A DNA stretch of 64,000 nucleotides from Auanema rhodensis (lineage: Eukaryota > Nematoda > Chromadorea > Rhabditida > Rhabditidae): the NCBI GenBank assembly GCA_964057225.1, contig OZ059895.1:21648688-21712687 (forward strand). Direction: 5' to 3'. The translations under genes were made by a program, and so were the position numbers. Shown in pieces: positions 33,601 through 46,981 of this stretch. Position 1 is the stretch's first letter. Each line of letters starts with the position of its first letter. The notes below the pieces were generated by a model, which worked only from the letters and a program-made list of their open reading frames with translations, made no database searches and was not told the DNA's origin.

Positions 33601-36600
33601 GTTCACACTTATATCCTCGATTTTCACCCTGAAGAAATTATTTTTTCGTTGAATAACATTGTCCATCGTCTTTGCCTTGAAAAAAGGAATCTAAAAACAT
33701 CTACTTCTTGCTAAATTATTTTGAAATTTTTCGAAAAAATTTTTGTCAAAATGTTTTTGGAAGCAATGTTGAGTGTACATGGAAACTCAACATACACTAA
33801 TGCATCATTTTTCAAACGATCATAACTAATTTTTGTATTGAGCGTTTCTCAATGTAGTATAGTGCATTCGATGCGGATTTTTAAGCTGCGTCGATCTGTG
33901 TTATCAGATTTGCGCTAGCTTAAAAATGCACCGAGATATCAACTGATATATGTTCACACTTATATCCTCGATTTTCACCCTGAAGAAATTATTTTTTCGT
34001 TGAATTACATTGTCCATCGTCTTTGCCTTGAAAAAAGGAATCTAAAAACATCTACTTCTTGCTAAATTATTCTGAAATTTTTCGAAAAAATTTTTGTCAA
34101 AATGTTTTTGGAAGCAATGTTGAGTGTACATGGAAACTCAACATACACTAATGCATCATTTTTCAAACGATCATAACTAATTTTCGTATTGAGCGTTTCT
34201 CAATGTAGTATAGTGCATTCGATGCGGATTTTTAAGCTGCGTCGATCTGTGTTATCAGATTTGCGCTAGCTTAAAAATGCACCGAGATATCAACTGATAT
34301 ATGTTCACACTTATATCCTCGATTTTCACCCTGAAGAAATTATTTTTTCGTTGAATTACATTGTCCATCGTCTTTGCCTTGAAAAAAGGAATCTAAAAAC
34401 ATCTACTTCTTGCTAAATTATTTTGAAATTTTTCGAAAAAATTTTTGTCAAAATGTTTTTGGAAGCAATGTTGAGTGTACATGGAAACTCAACATACACT
34501 AATGCATCATTTTTCAAACGATCATAACTAATTTTTGTATTAAGCGTTTCTCAATGTAGTATAGTGCATTCGATGCGGATTTTTAAGCTGCGTCGATCTG
34601 TGTTATCAGATTTGCTCTAGCTTAAAAATGCACCGAGATATCAACTGATATATGTTCACACTTATATCCTCGATTTTCACCCTGAAGAAATTATTTTTTC
34701 GTTGAATAACATTGTCCATCGTCTTTGCCTTGAAAAAAGGAATCTAAAAACATCTACTTCTTGCTAAATTATTTTGAAATTTTTCGAAAAAATTTTTGTC
34801 AAAATGTTTTTGGAAGCAATGTTGAGTGTACATGGAAACTCAACATACACTAATGCATCATTTTTCAAACGATCATAACTAAATTTTGTATTGAGCGTTT
34901 CTCGATGTAGTATAGTGCATTCGATGCGGATTTTTAAGCTGCGTCGATCTGTGTTATCAGATTTGCGCTAGCTTAAAAATGCACCGAGATATCAACTGAT
35001 ATAAGTTCACACTTAGATCCTCGATTTTCACCCTGAAGAATTAATTTTTTCGTTGAATAACAATGTCCATCGTCTTTGCCTTGAAAAAAGAAATCTAAAA
35101 ACATCTACTTCTTGCTAAATTATTTTGAAATTTTTCGAAAAAATTTTTGTCAAAATGTTTTTGGAAGCAATGTTGAGTGTACATGGAAACTCAACATACA
35201 CTAATGCATCATTTTTCAAACGATCATAACTAATTTTTGTATTGAGCGTTTCTCAATGTAGTATAGTGCATTCGATGCGGATTTTTAAGCTGCGTCGATC
35301 TGTGTTATCAGATTTGCGCTAGCTTAAAAATGCACCGAGATATCAACTGATATATGTTCACACTTATATCCTCGATTTTCACCCTGAAGAAATTATTTTT
35401 TCGTTGAATAACATTGTCCATCGTCTTTGCCTTGAAAAAAGGAATCTAAAAACATCTACTTCTTGCTAAATTATTTTGAAATTTTTCGAAAAAATTTTTG
35501 TCAAAATGTTTTTGGAAGCAATGTTGAGTGTACATGGAAACTCAACATACACTAATGCATCATTTTTCAAACGATCATAACTAATTTTTGTATTGAGCGT
35601 TTCTCAATGTAGTATAGTGCATTCGATGCGGATTTTTAAGCTGCGTCGATCTGTGTTATCAGATTTGCGCTAGCTTAAAAATGCACCGAGATATCAACTG
35701 ATATATGTTCACACTTATATCCTCGATTTTCACCCTGAAGAAATTATTTTTTCGTTGAATAACATTGTCCATCGTCTTTGCCTTGAAAAAAGGAATCTAA
35801 AAACATCTACTTCTTGCTAAATTATTTTGAAATTTTTCGAAAAAATTTTTGTCAAAATGTTTTTGGAAGCAATGTTGAGTGTACATGGAAACTCAACATA
35901 CACTAATGCATCATTTTTCAAACGATCATAACTAATTTTTGTATTGAGCGTTTCTCAATGTAGTATAGTGCATTCGATGCGGATTTTTAAGCTGCGTCGA
36001 TCTGTGTTATCAGATTTGCGCTAGCTTAAAAATGCACCGAGATATCAACTGATATATGTTCACACTTATATCCTCGATTTTCACCCTGAAGAAATTATTT
36101 TTTCGTTGAATAACATTGTCCATCGTCTTTGCCTTGAAAAAAGGAATCTAAAAACATCTACTTCTTGCTAAATTATTCTGAAATTTTTCGAAAAAATTTT
36201 TGTCAAAATGTTTTTGGAAGCAATGTTGAGTGTACATGGAAACTCAACATACACTAATGCATCATTTTTCAAACGATCATAACTAATTTTTGTATTGAGC
36301 GTTTCTCAATGTAGTATAGTGCATTCGATGCGGATTTTTAAGCTGCGTCGATCTGTGTTATCAGATTTGCTCTAGCTTAAAAATGCACCGAGATATCAAC
36401 TGATATATGTTCACACTTATATCCTCGATTTTCACCCTGAAGAAATTATTTTTTCGTTGAATAACATTGTCCATCGTCTTTGCCTTGAAAAAAGGAATCT
36501 AAAAACATCTACTTCTTGCTAAATTATTTTGAAATTTTTCGAAAAAATTTTTGTCAAAATGTTTTTGGAAGCAATGTTGAGTGTACATGGAAACTCAACA

Positions 36601-37153
36601 TACACTAATGCATCATTTTTCAAACGATCATAACTAAATTTTGTATTGAGCGTTTCTCGATGTAGTATAGTGCATTCGATGCGGATTTTTAAGCTGCGTC
36701 GATCTGTGTTATCAGATTTGCGCTAGCTTAAAAATGCACCGAGATATCAACTGATATAAGTTCACACTTAGATCCTCGATTTTCACCCTGAAGAATTAAT
36801 TTTTTCGTTGAATAACAATGTCCATCGTCTTTGCCTCGAAAAAAGAAATCTAAAAACATCTACTTCTTGCTAAATTATTTTGAAATTTTTCGAAAAAATT
36901 TTTGTCAAAATGTTTTTGGAAGCAATGTTGAGTGTACATGGAAACTCAACATACACTAATGCATCATTTTTCAAACGATCATAACTAATTTTTGTATTGA
37001 GCGTTTCTCAATGTAGTATAGTGCATTCGATGCGGATTTTTAAGCTGCGTCGATCTGTGTTATCAGATTTGCGCTAGCTTAAAAATGCACCGAGATATCA
37101 ACTGATATATGTTCACACTTATATCCTCGATTTTCACCCTGAAGAAATTATTT

Positions 37154-40100
37154 TTTCGTTGAATAACATTGTCCATCGTCTTTGCCTTGAAAAAAGGAAT
37201 CTAAAAACATCTACTTCTTGCTAAATTATTTTGAAATTTTTCGAAAAAATTTTTGTCAAAATGTTTTTGGAAGCAATGTTGAGTGTACATGGAAACTCAA
37301 CATACACTAATGCATCATTTTTCAAACGATCATAACTAATTTTTGTATTGAGCGTTTCTCAATGTAGTATAGTGCATTCGATGCGGATTTTTAAGCTGCG
37401 TCGATCTGTGTTATCAGATTTGCGCTAGCTTAAAAATGCACCGAGATATCAACTGATATATGTTCACACTTATATCCTCGATTTTCACCCTGAAGAAATT
37501 ATTTTTTCGTTGAATAACATTGTCCATCGTCTTTGCCTTGAAAAAAGGAATCTAAAAACATCTACTTCTTGCTAAATTATTTTGAAATTTTTCGAAAAAA
37601 TTTTTGTCAAAATGTTTTTGGAAGCAATGTTGAGTGTACATGGAAACTCAACATACACTAATGCATCATTTTTCAAACGATCATAACTAATTTTTGTATT
37701 GAGCGTTTCTCAATGTAGTATAGTGCATTCGATGCGGATTTTTAAGCTGCGTCGATCTGTGTTATCAGATTTGCGCTAGCTTAAAAATGCACCGAGATAT
37801 CAACTGATATATGTTCACACTTATATCCTCGATTTTCACCCTGAAGAAATTATTTTTTCGTTGAATAACATTGTCCATCGTCTTTGCCTTGAAAAAAGGA
37901 ATCTAAAAACATCTACTTCTTGCTAAATTATTCTGAAATTTTTCGAAAAAATTTTTGTCAAAATGTTTTTGGAAGCAATGTTGAGTGTACATGGAAACTC
38001 AACATACACTAATGCATCATTTTTCAAACGATCATAACTAATTTTTGTATTGAGCGTTTCTCAATGTAGTATAGTGCATTCGATGCGGATTTTTAAGCTG
38101 CGTCGATCTGTGTTATCAGATTTGCTCTAGCTTAAAAATGCACCGAGATATCAACTGATATATGTTCACACTTATATCCTCGATTTTCACCCTGAAGAAA
38201 TTATTTTTTCGTTGAATAACATTGTCCATCGTCTTTGCCTTGAAAAAAGGAATCTAAAAACATCTACTTCTTGCTAAATTATTTTGAAATTTTTCGAAAA
38301 AATTTTTGTCAAAATGTTTTTGGAAGCAATGTTGAGTGTACATGGAAACTCAACATACACTAATGCATCATTTTTCAAACGATCATAACTAATTTTTGTA
38401 TTGAGCGTTTCTCAATGTAGTATAGTGCATTCGATGCGGATTTTTAAGCTGCGTCGATCTGTGTTATCAGATTTGCTCTAGCTTAAAAATGCACCGAGAT
38501 ATCAACTGATATATGTTCACACTTATATCCTCGATTTTCACCCTGAAGAAATTATTTTTTCGTTGAATAACATTGTCCATCGTCTTTGCCTTGAAAAAAG
38601 GAATCTAAAAACATCTACTTCTTGCTAAATTATTTTGAAATTTTTCGAAAAAATTTTTGTCAAAATGTTTTTGGAAGCAATGTTGAGTGTACATGGAAAC
38701 TCAACATACACTAATGCATCATTTTTCAAACGATCATAACTAATTTTTGTATTAAGCGTTTCTCAATGTAGTATAGTGCATTCGATGCGGATTTTTAAGC
38801 TGCGTCGATCTGTGTTATCAGATTTGCTCTAGCTTAAAAATGCACCGAGATATCAACTGATATATGTTCACACTTATATCCTCGATTTTCACCCTGAAGA
38901 AATTATTTTTTCGTTGAATAACATTGTCCATCGTCTTTGCCTTGAAAAAAGGAATCTAAAAACATCTACTTCTTGCTAAATTATTTTGAAATTTTTCGAA
39001 AAAATTTTTGTCAAAATGTTTTTGGAAGCAATGTTGAGTGTACATGGAAACTCAACATACACTAATGCATCATTTTTCAAACGATCATAACTAATTTTTG
39101 TATTGAGCGTTTCTCAATGTAGTATAGTGCATTCGATGCGGATTTTTAAGCTGCGTCGATCTGTGTTATCAGATTTGCGCTAGCTTAAAAATGCACCGAG
39201 ATATCAACTGATATATGTTCACACTTATATCCTCGATTTTCACCCTGAAGAAATTATTTTTTCGTTGAATAACATTGTCCATCGTCTTTGCCTTGAAAAA
39301 AGGAATCTAAAAACATCTACTTCTTGCTAAATTATTCTGAAATTTTTCGAAAAAATTTTTGTCAAAATGTTTTTGGAAGCAATGTTGAGTGTACATGGAA
39401 ACTCAACATACACTAATGCATCATTTTTCAAACGATCATAACTAATTTTTGTATTGAGCGTTTCTCAATGTAGTATAGTGCATTCGATGCGGATTTTTAA
39501 GCTGCGTCGATCTGTGTTATCAGATTTGCTCTAGCTTAAAAATGCACCGAGATATCAACTGATATATGTTCACACTTATATCCTCGATTTTCACCCTGAA
39601 GAAATTATTTTTTCGTTGAATAACATTGTCCATCGTCTTTGCCTTGAAAAAAGGAATCTAAAAACATCTACTTCTTGCTAAATTATTTTGAAATTTTTCG
39701 AAAAAATTTTTGTCAAAATGTTTTTGGAAGCAATGTTGAGTGTACATGGAAACTCAACATACACTAATGCATCATTTTTCAAACGATCATAACTAATTTT
39801 TGTATTGAGCGTTTCTCAATGTAGTATAGTGCATTCGATGCGGATTTTTAAGCTGCGTCGATCTGTGTTATCAGATTTGCTCTAGCTTAAAAATGCACCG
39901 AGATATCAACTGATATATGTTCACACTTATATCCTCGATTTTCACCCTGAAGAAATTATTTTTTCGTTGAATAACATTGTCCATCGTCTTTGCCTTGAAA
40001 AAAGGAATCTAAAAACATCTACTTCTTGCTAAATTATTTTGAAATTTTTCGAAAAAATTTTTGTCAAAATGTTTTTGGAAGCAATGTTGAGTGTACATGG

Positions 40101-43100
40101 AAACTCAACATACACTAATGCATCATTTTTCAAACGATCATAACTAATTTTTGTATTAAGCGTTTCTCAATGTAGTATAGTGCATTCGATGCGGATTTTT
40201 AAGCTGCGTCGATCTGTGTTATCAGATTTGCTCTAGCTTAAAAATGCACCGAGATATCAACTGATATATGTTCACACTTATATCCTCGATTTTCACCCTG
40301 AAGAAATTATTTTTTCGTTGAATAACATTGTCCATCGTCTTTGCCTTGAAAAAAGGAATCTAAAAACATCTACTTCTTGCTAAATTATTTTGAAATTTTT
40401 CGAAAAAATTTTTGTCAAAATGTTTTTGGAAGCAATGTTGAGTGTACATGGAAACTCAACATACACTAATGCATCATTTTTCAAACGATCATAACTAATT
40501 TTTGTATTGAGCGTTTCTCAATGTAGTATAGTGCATTCGATGCGGATTTTTAAGCTGCGTCGATCTGTGTTATCAGATTTGCGCTAGCTTAAAAATGCAC
40601 CGAGATATCAACTGATATATGTTCACACTTATATCCTCGATTTTCACCCTGAAGAAAATATTTTTTCGTTGAATAACATTGTCCATCGTCTTTGCCTTGA
40701 AAAAAGGAATCTAAAAACATCTACTTCTTGCTAAATTATTTTGAAATTTTTCGAAAAAATTTTTGTCAAAATGTTTTTGGAAGCAATGTTGAGTGTACAT
40801 GGAAACTCAACATACACTAATGCATCATTTTTCAAACGATCATAACTAATTTTTGTATTAAGCGTTTCTCAATGTAGTATAGTGCATTCGATGCGGATTT
40901 TTAAGCTGCGTCGATCTGTGTTATCAGATTTGCTCTAGCTTAAAAATGCACCGAGATATCAACTGATATATGTTCACACTTATATCCTCGATTTTCACCC
41001 TGAAGAAATTATTTTTTCGTTGAATAACATTGTCCATCGTCTTTGCCTTGAAAAAAGGAATCTAAAAACATCTACTTCTTGCTAAATTATTTTGAAATTT
41101 TTCGAAAAAATTTTTGTCAAAATGTTTTTGGAAGCAATGTTGAGTGTACATGGAAACTCAACATACACTAATGCATCATTTTTCAAACGATCATAACTAA
41201 TTTTTGTATTGAGCGTTTCTCAATGTAGTATAGTGCATTCGATGCGGATTTTTAAGCTGCGTCGATCTGTGTTATCAGATTTGCGCTAGCTTAAAAATGC
41301 ACCGAGATATCAACTGATATATGTTCACACTTATATCCTCGATTTTCACCCTGAAGAAATTATTTTTTCGTTGAATAACATTGTCCATCGTCTTTGCCTT
41401 GAAAAAAGGAATCTAAAAACATCTACTTCTTGCTAAATTATTTTGAAATTTTTCGAAAAAATTTTTGTCAAAATGTTTTTGGAAGCAATGTTGAGTGTAC
41501 ATGGAAACTCAACATACACTAATGCATCATTTTTCAAACGATCATAACTAATTTTTGTATTGAGCGTTTCTCAATGTAGTATAGTGCATTCGATGCGGAT
41601 TTTTAAGCTGCGTCGATCTGTGTTATCAGATTTGCGCTAGCTTAAAAATGCACCGAGATATCAACTGATATATGTTCACACTTATATCCTCGATTTTCAC
41701 CCTGAAGAAATTATTTTTTCGTTGAATAACATTGTCCATCGTCTTTGCCTTGAAAAAAGGAATCTAAAAACATCTACTTCTTGCTAAATTATTTTGAAAT
41801 TTTTCGAAAAAATTTTTGTCAAAATGTTTTTGGAAGCAATGTTGAGTGTACATGGAAACTCAACATACACTAATGCATCATTTTTCAAACGATCATAACT
41901 AATTTTTGTATTGAGCGTTTCTCAATGTAGTATAGTGCATTCGATGCGGATTTTTAAGCTGCGTCGATCTGTGTTATCAGATTTGCGCTAGCTTAAAAAT
42001 GCACCGAGATATCAACTGATATATGTTCACACTTATATCCTCGATTTTCACCCTGAAGAAATTATTTTTTCGTTGAATAACATTGTCCATCGTCTTTGCC
42101 TTGAAAAAAGGAATCTAAAAACATCTACTTCTTGCTAAATTATTCTGAAATTTTTCGAAAAAATTTTTGTCAAAATGTTTTTGGAAGCAATGTTGAGTGT
42201 ACATGGAAACTCAACATACACTAATGCATCATTTTTCAAACGATCATAACTAATTTTTGTATTGAGCGTTTCTCAATGTAGTATAGTGCATTCGATGCGG
42301 ATTTTTAAGCTGCGTCGATCTGTGTTATCAGATTTGCTCTAGCTTAAAAATGCACCGAGATATCAACTGATATATGTTCACACTTATATCCTCGATTTTC
42401 ACCCTGAAGAAATTATTTTTTCGTTGAATAACATTGTCCATCGTCTTTGCCTTGAAAAAAGGAATCTAAAAACATCTACTTCTTGCTAAATTATTTTGAA
42501 ATTTTTCGAAAAAATTTTTGTCAAAATGTTTTTGGAAGCAATGTTGAGTGTACATGGAAACTCAACATACACTAATGCATCATTTTTCAAACGATCATAA
42601 CTAATTTTTGTATTGAGCGTTTCTCAATGTAGTATAGTGCATTCGATGCGGATTTTTAAGCTGCGTCGATCTGTGTTATCAGATTTGCTCTAGCTTAAAA
42701 ATGCACCGAGATATCAACTGATATATGTTCACACTTATATCCTCGATTTTCACCCTGAAGAAATTATTTTTTCGTTGAATAACATTGTCCATCGTCTTTG
42801 CCTTGAAAAAAGGAATCTAAAAACATCTACTTCTTGCTAAATTATTTTGAAATTTTTCGAAAAAATTTTTGTCAAAATGTTTTTGGAAGCAATGTTGAGT
42901 GTACATGGAAACTCAACATACACTAATGCATCATTTTTCAAACGATCATAACTAATTTTTGTATTAAGCGTTTCTCAATGTAGTATAGTGCATTCGATGC
43001 GGATTTTTAAGCTGCGTCGATCTGTGTTATCAGATTTGCTCTAGCTTAAAAATGCACCGAGATATCAACTGATATATGTTCACACTTATATCCTCGATTT

Positions 43101-45226
43101 TCACCCTGAAGAAATTATTTTTTCGTTGAATAACATTGTCCATCGTCTTTGCCTTGAAAAAAGGAATCTAAAAACATCTACTTCTTGCTAAATTATTTTG
43201 AAATTTTTCGAAAAAATTTTTGTCAAAATGTTTTTGGAAGCAATGTTGAGTGTACATGGAAACTCAACATACACTAATGCATCATTTTTCAAACGATCAT
43301 AACTAATTTTTGTATTGAGCGTTTCTCAATGTAGTATAGTGCATTCGATGCGGATTTTTAAGCTGCGTCGATCTGTGTTATCAGATTTGCGCTAGCTTAA
43401 AAATGCACCGAGATATCAACTGATATATGTTCACACTTATATCCTCGATTTTCACCCTGAAGAAATTATTTTTTCGTTGAATAACATTGTCCATCGTCTT
43501 TGCCTTGAAAAAAGGAATCTAAAAACATCTACTTCTTGCTAAATTATTCTGAAATTTTTCGAAAAAATTTTTGTCAAAATGTTTTTGGAAGCAATGTTGA
43601 GTGTACATGGAAACTCAACATACACTAATGCATCATTTTTCAAACGATCATAACTAATTTTTGTATTGAGCGTTTCTCAATGTAGTATAGTGCATTCGAT
43701 GCGGATTTTTAAGCTGCGTCGATCTGTGTTATCAGATTTGCTCTAGCTTAAAAATGCACCGAGATATCAACTGATATATGTTCACACTTATATCCTCGAT
43801 TTTCACCCTGAAGAAATTATTTTTTCGTTGAATAACATTGTCCATCGTCTTTGCCTTGAAAAAAGGAATCTAAAAACATCTACTTCTTGCTAAATTATTT
43901 TGAAATTTTTCGAAAAAATTTTTGTCAAAATGTTTTTGGAAGCAATGTTGAGTGTACATGGAAACTCAACATACACTAATGCATCATTTTTCAAACGATC
44001 ATAACTAATTTTTGTATTGAGCGTTTCTCAATGTAGTATAGTGCATTCGATGCGGATTTTTAAGCTGCGTCGATCTGTGTTATCAGATTTGCTCTAGCTT
44101 AAAAATGCACCGAGATATCAACTGATATATGTTCACACTTATATCCTCGATTTTCACCCTGAAGAAATTATTTTTTCGTTGAATAACATTGTCCATCGTC
44201 TTTGCCTTGAAAAAAGGAATCTAAAAACATCTACTTCTTGCTAAATTATTTTGAAATTTTTCGAAAAAATTTTTGTCAAAATGTTTTTGGAAGCAATGTT
44301 GAGTGTACATGGAAACTCAACATACACTAATGCATCATTTTTCAAACGATCATAACTAATTTTTGTATTAAGCGTTTCTCAATGTAGTATAGTGCATTCG
44401 ATGCGGATTTTTAAGCTGCGTCGATCTGTGTTATCAGATTTGCTCTAGCTTAAAAATGCACCGAGATATCAACTGATATATGTTCACACTTATATCCTCG
44501 ATTTTCACCCTGAAGAAATTATTTTTTCGTTGAATAACATTGTCCATCGTCTTTGCCTTGAAAAAAGGAATCTAAAAACATCTACTTCTTGCTAAATTAT
44601 TTTGAAATTTTTCGAAAAAATTTTTGTCAAAATGTTTTTGGAAGCAATGTTGAGTGTACATGGAAACTCAACATACACTAATGCATCATTTTTCAAACGA
44701 TCATAACTAATTTTTGTATTGAGCGTTTCTCAATGTAGTATAGTGCATTCGATGCGGATTTTTAAGCTGCGTCGATCTGTGTTATCAGATTTGCGCTAGC
44801 TTAAAAATGCACCGAGATATCAACTGATATATGTTCACACTTATATCCTCGATTTTCACCCTGAAGAAAATATTTTTTCGTTGAATAACATTGTCCATCG
44901 TCTTTGCCTTGAAAAAAGGAATCTAAAAACATCTACTTCTTGCTAAATTATTTTGAAATTTTTCGAAAAAATTTTTGTCAAAATGTTTTTGGAAGCAATG
45001 TTGAGTGTACATGGAAACTCAACATACACTAATGCATCATTTTTCAAACGATCATAACTAATTTTTGTATTAAGCGTTTCTCAATGTAGTATAGTGCATT
45101 CGATGCGGATTTTTAAGCTGCGTCGATCTGTGTTATCAGATTTGCTCTAGCTTAAAAATGCACCGAGATATCAACTGATATATGTTCACACTTATATCCT
45201 CGATTTTCACCCTGAAGAAATTATTT
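37154..45226. repeat. 12-monomer higher-order repeat, two copies (offset 4,212 bp)
   Basis: Eleven consecutive monomers from 37154 to 41014 match those from 41366 to 45226 in every variant followed: ATTCTGAAAT units, ATTAAG units, CGC/CTC state and the otherwise unseen GAAGAAAATATT at 40651 and 44863, exactly 4,212 bp or 12 periods apart. Inside each copy, a 4-monomer pattern (ATTCTG with CTC, CTC, ATTAAG with CTC, CGC) is itself repeated, so the structure is nested. Confidence 0.9.
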
Positions 45227-46981
45227 TTTCGTTGAATAACATTGTCCATCGTCTTTGCCTTGAAAAAAGGAATCTAAAAACATCTACTTCTTGCTAAATT
45301 ATTTTGAAATTTTTCGAAAAAATTTTTGTCAAAATGTTTTTGGAAGCAATGTTGAGTGTACATGGAAACTCAACATACACTAATGCATCATTTTTCAAAC
45401 GATCATAACTAATTTTTGTATTGAGCGTTTCTCGATGTAGTATAGTGCATTCGATGCGGATTTTTAAGCTGCGTCGATCTGTGTTATCAGATTTGCGCTA
45501 GCTTAAAAATGCACCGAGATATCAACTGATATAAGTTCACACTTAGATCCTCGATTTTCACCCTGAAGAATTAATTTTTTCGTTGAATAACAATGTCCAT
45601 CGTCTTTGCCTTGAAAAAAGGAATCTAAAAACATCTACTTCTTGCTAAATTATTTTGAAATTTTTCGAAAAAATTTTTGTCAAAATGTTTTTGGAAGCAA
45701 TGTTGAGTGTACATGGAAACTCAACATACACTAATGCATCATTTTTCAAACGATCATAACTAATTTTTGTATTGAGCGTTTCTCAATGTAGTATAGTGCA
45801 TTCGATGCGGATTTTTAAGCTGCGTCGATCTGTGTTATCAGATTTGCGCTAGCTTAAAAATGCACCGAGATATCAACTGATATATGTTCACACTTATATC
45901 CTCGATTTTCACCCTGAAGAAATTATTTTTTCGTTGAATAACATTGTCCATCGTCTTTGCCTTGAAAAAAGGAATCTAAAAACATCTACTTCTTGCTAAA
46001 TTATTTTGAAATTTTTCGAAAAAATTTTTGTCAAAATGTTTTTGGAAGCAATGTTGAGTGTACATGGAAACTCAACATACACTAATGCATCATTTTTCAA
46101 ACGATCATAACTAATTTTTGTATTGAGCGTTTCTCAATGTAGTATAGTGCATTCGATGCGGATTTTTAAGCTGCGTCGATCTGTGTTATCAGATTTGCTC
46201 TAGCTTAAAAATGCACCGAGATATCAACTGATATATGTTCACACTTATATCCTCGATTTTCACCCTGAAGAAATTATTTTTTCGTTGAATAACATTGTCC
46301 ATCGTCTTTGCCTTGAAAAAAGGAATCTAAAAACATCTACTTCTTGCTAAATTATTTTGAAATTTTTCGAAAAAATTTTTGTCAAAATGTTTTTGGAAGC
46401 AATGTTGAGTGTACATGGAAACTCAACATACACTAATGCATCATTTTTCAAACGATCATAACTAATTTTTGTATTGAGCGTTTCTCAATGTAGTATAGTG
46501 CATTCGATGCGGATTTTTAAGCTGCGTCGATCTGTGTTATCAGATTTGCTCTAGCTTAAAAATGCACCGAGATATCAACTGATATATGTTCACACTTATA
46601 TCCTCGATTTTCACCCTGAAGAAATTATTTTTTCGTTGAATAACATTGTCCATCGTCTTTGCCTTGAAAAAAGGAATCTAAAAACATCTACTTCTTGCTA
46701 AATTATTTTGAAATTTTTCGAAAAAATTTTTGTCAAAATGTTTTTGGAAGCAATGTTGAGTGTACATGGAAACTCAACATACACTAATGCATCATTTTTC
46801 AAACGATCATAACTAATTTTTGTATTGAGCGTTTCTCGATGTAGTATAGTGCATTCGATGCGGATTTTTAAGCTGCGTCGATCTGTGTTATCAGATTTGC
46901 GCTAGCTTAAAAATGCACCGAGATATCAACTGATATAAGTTCACACTTAGATCCTCGATTTTCACCCTGAAGAATTAATTT

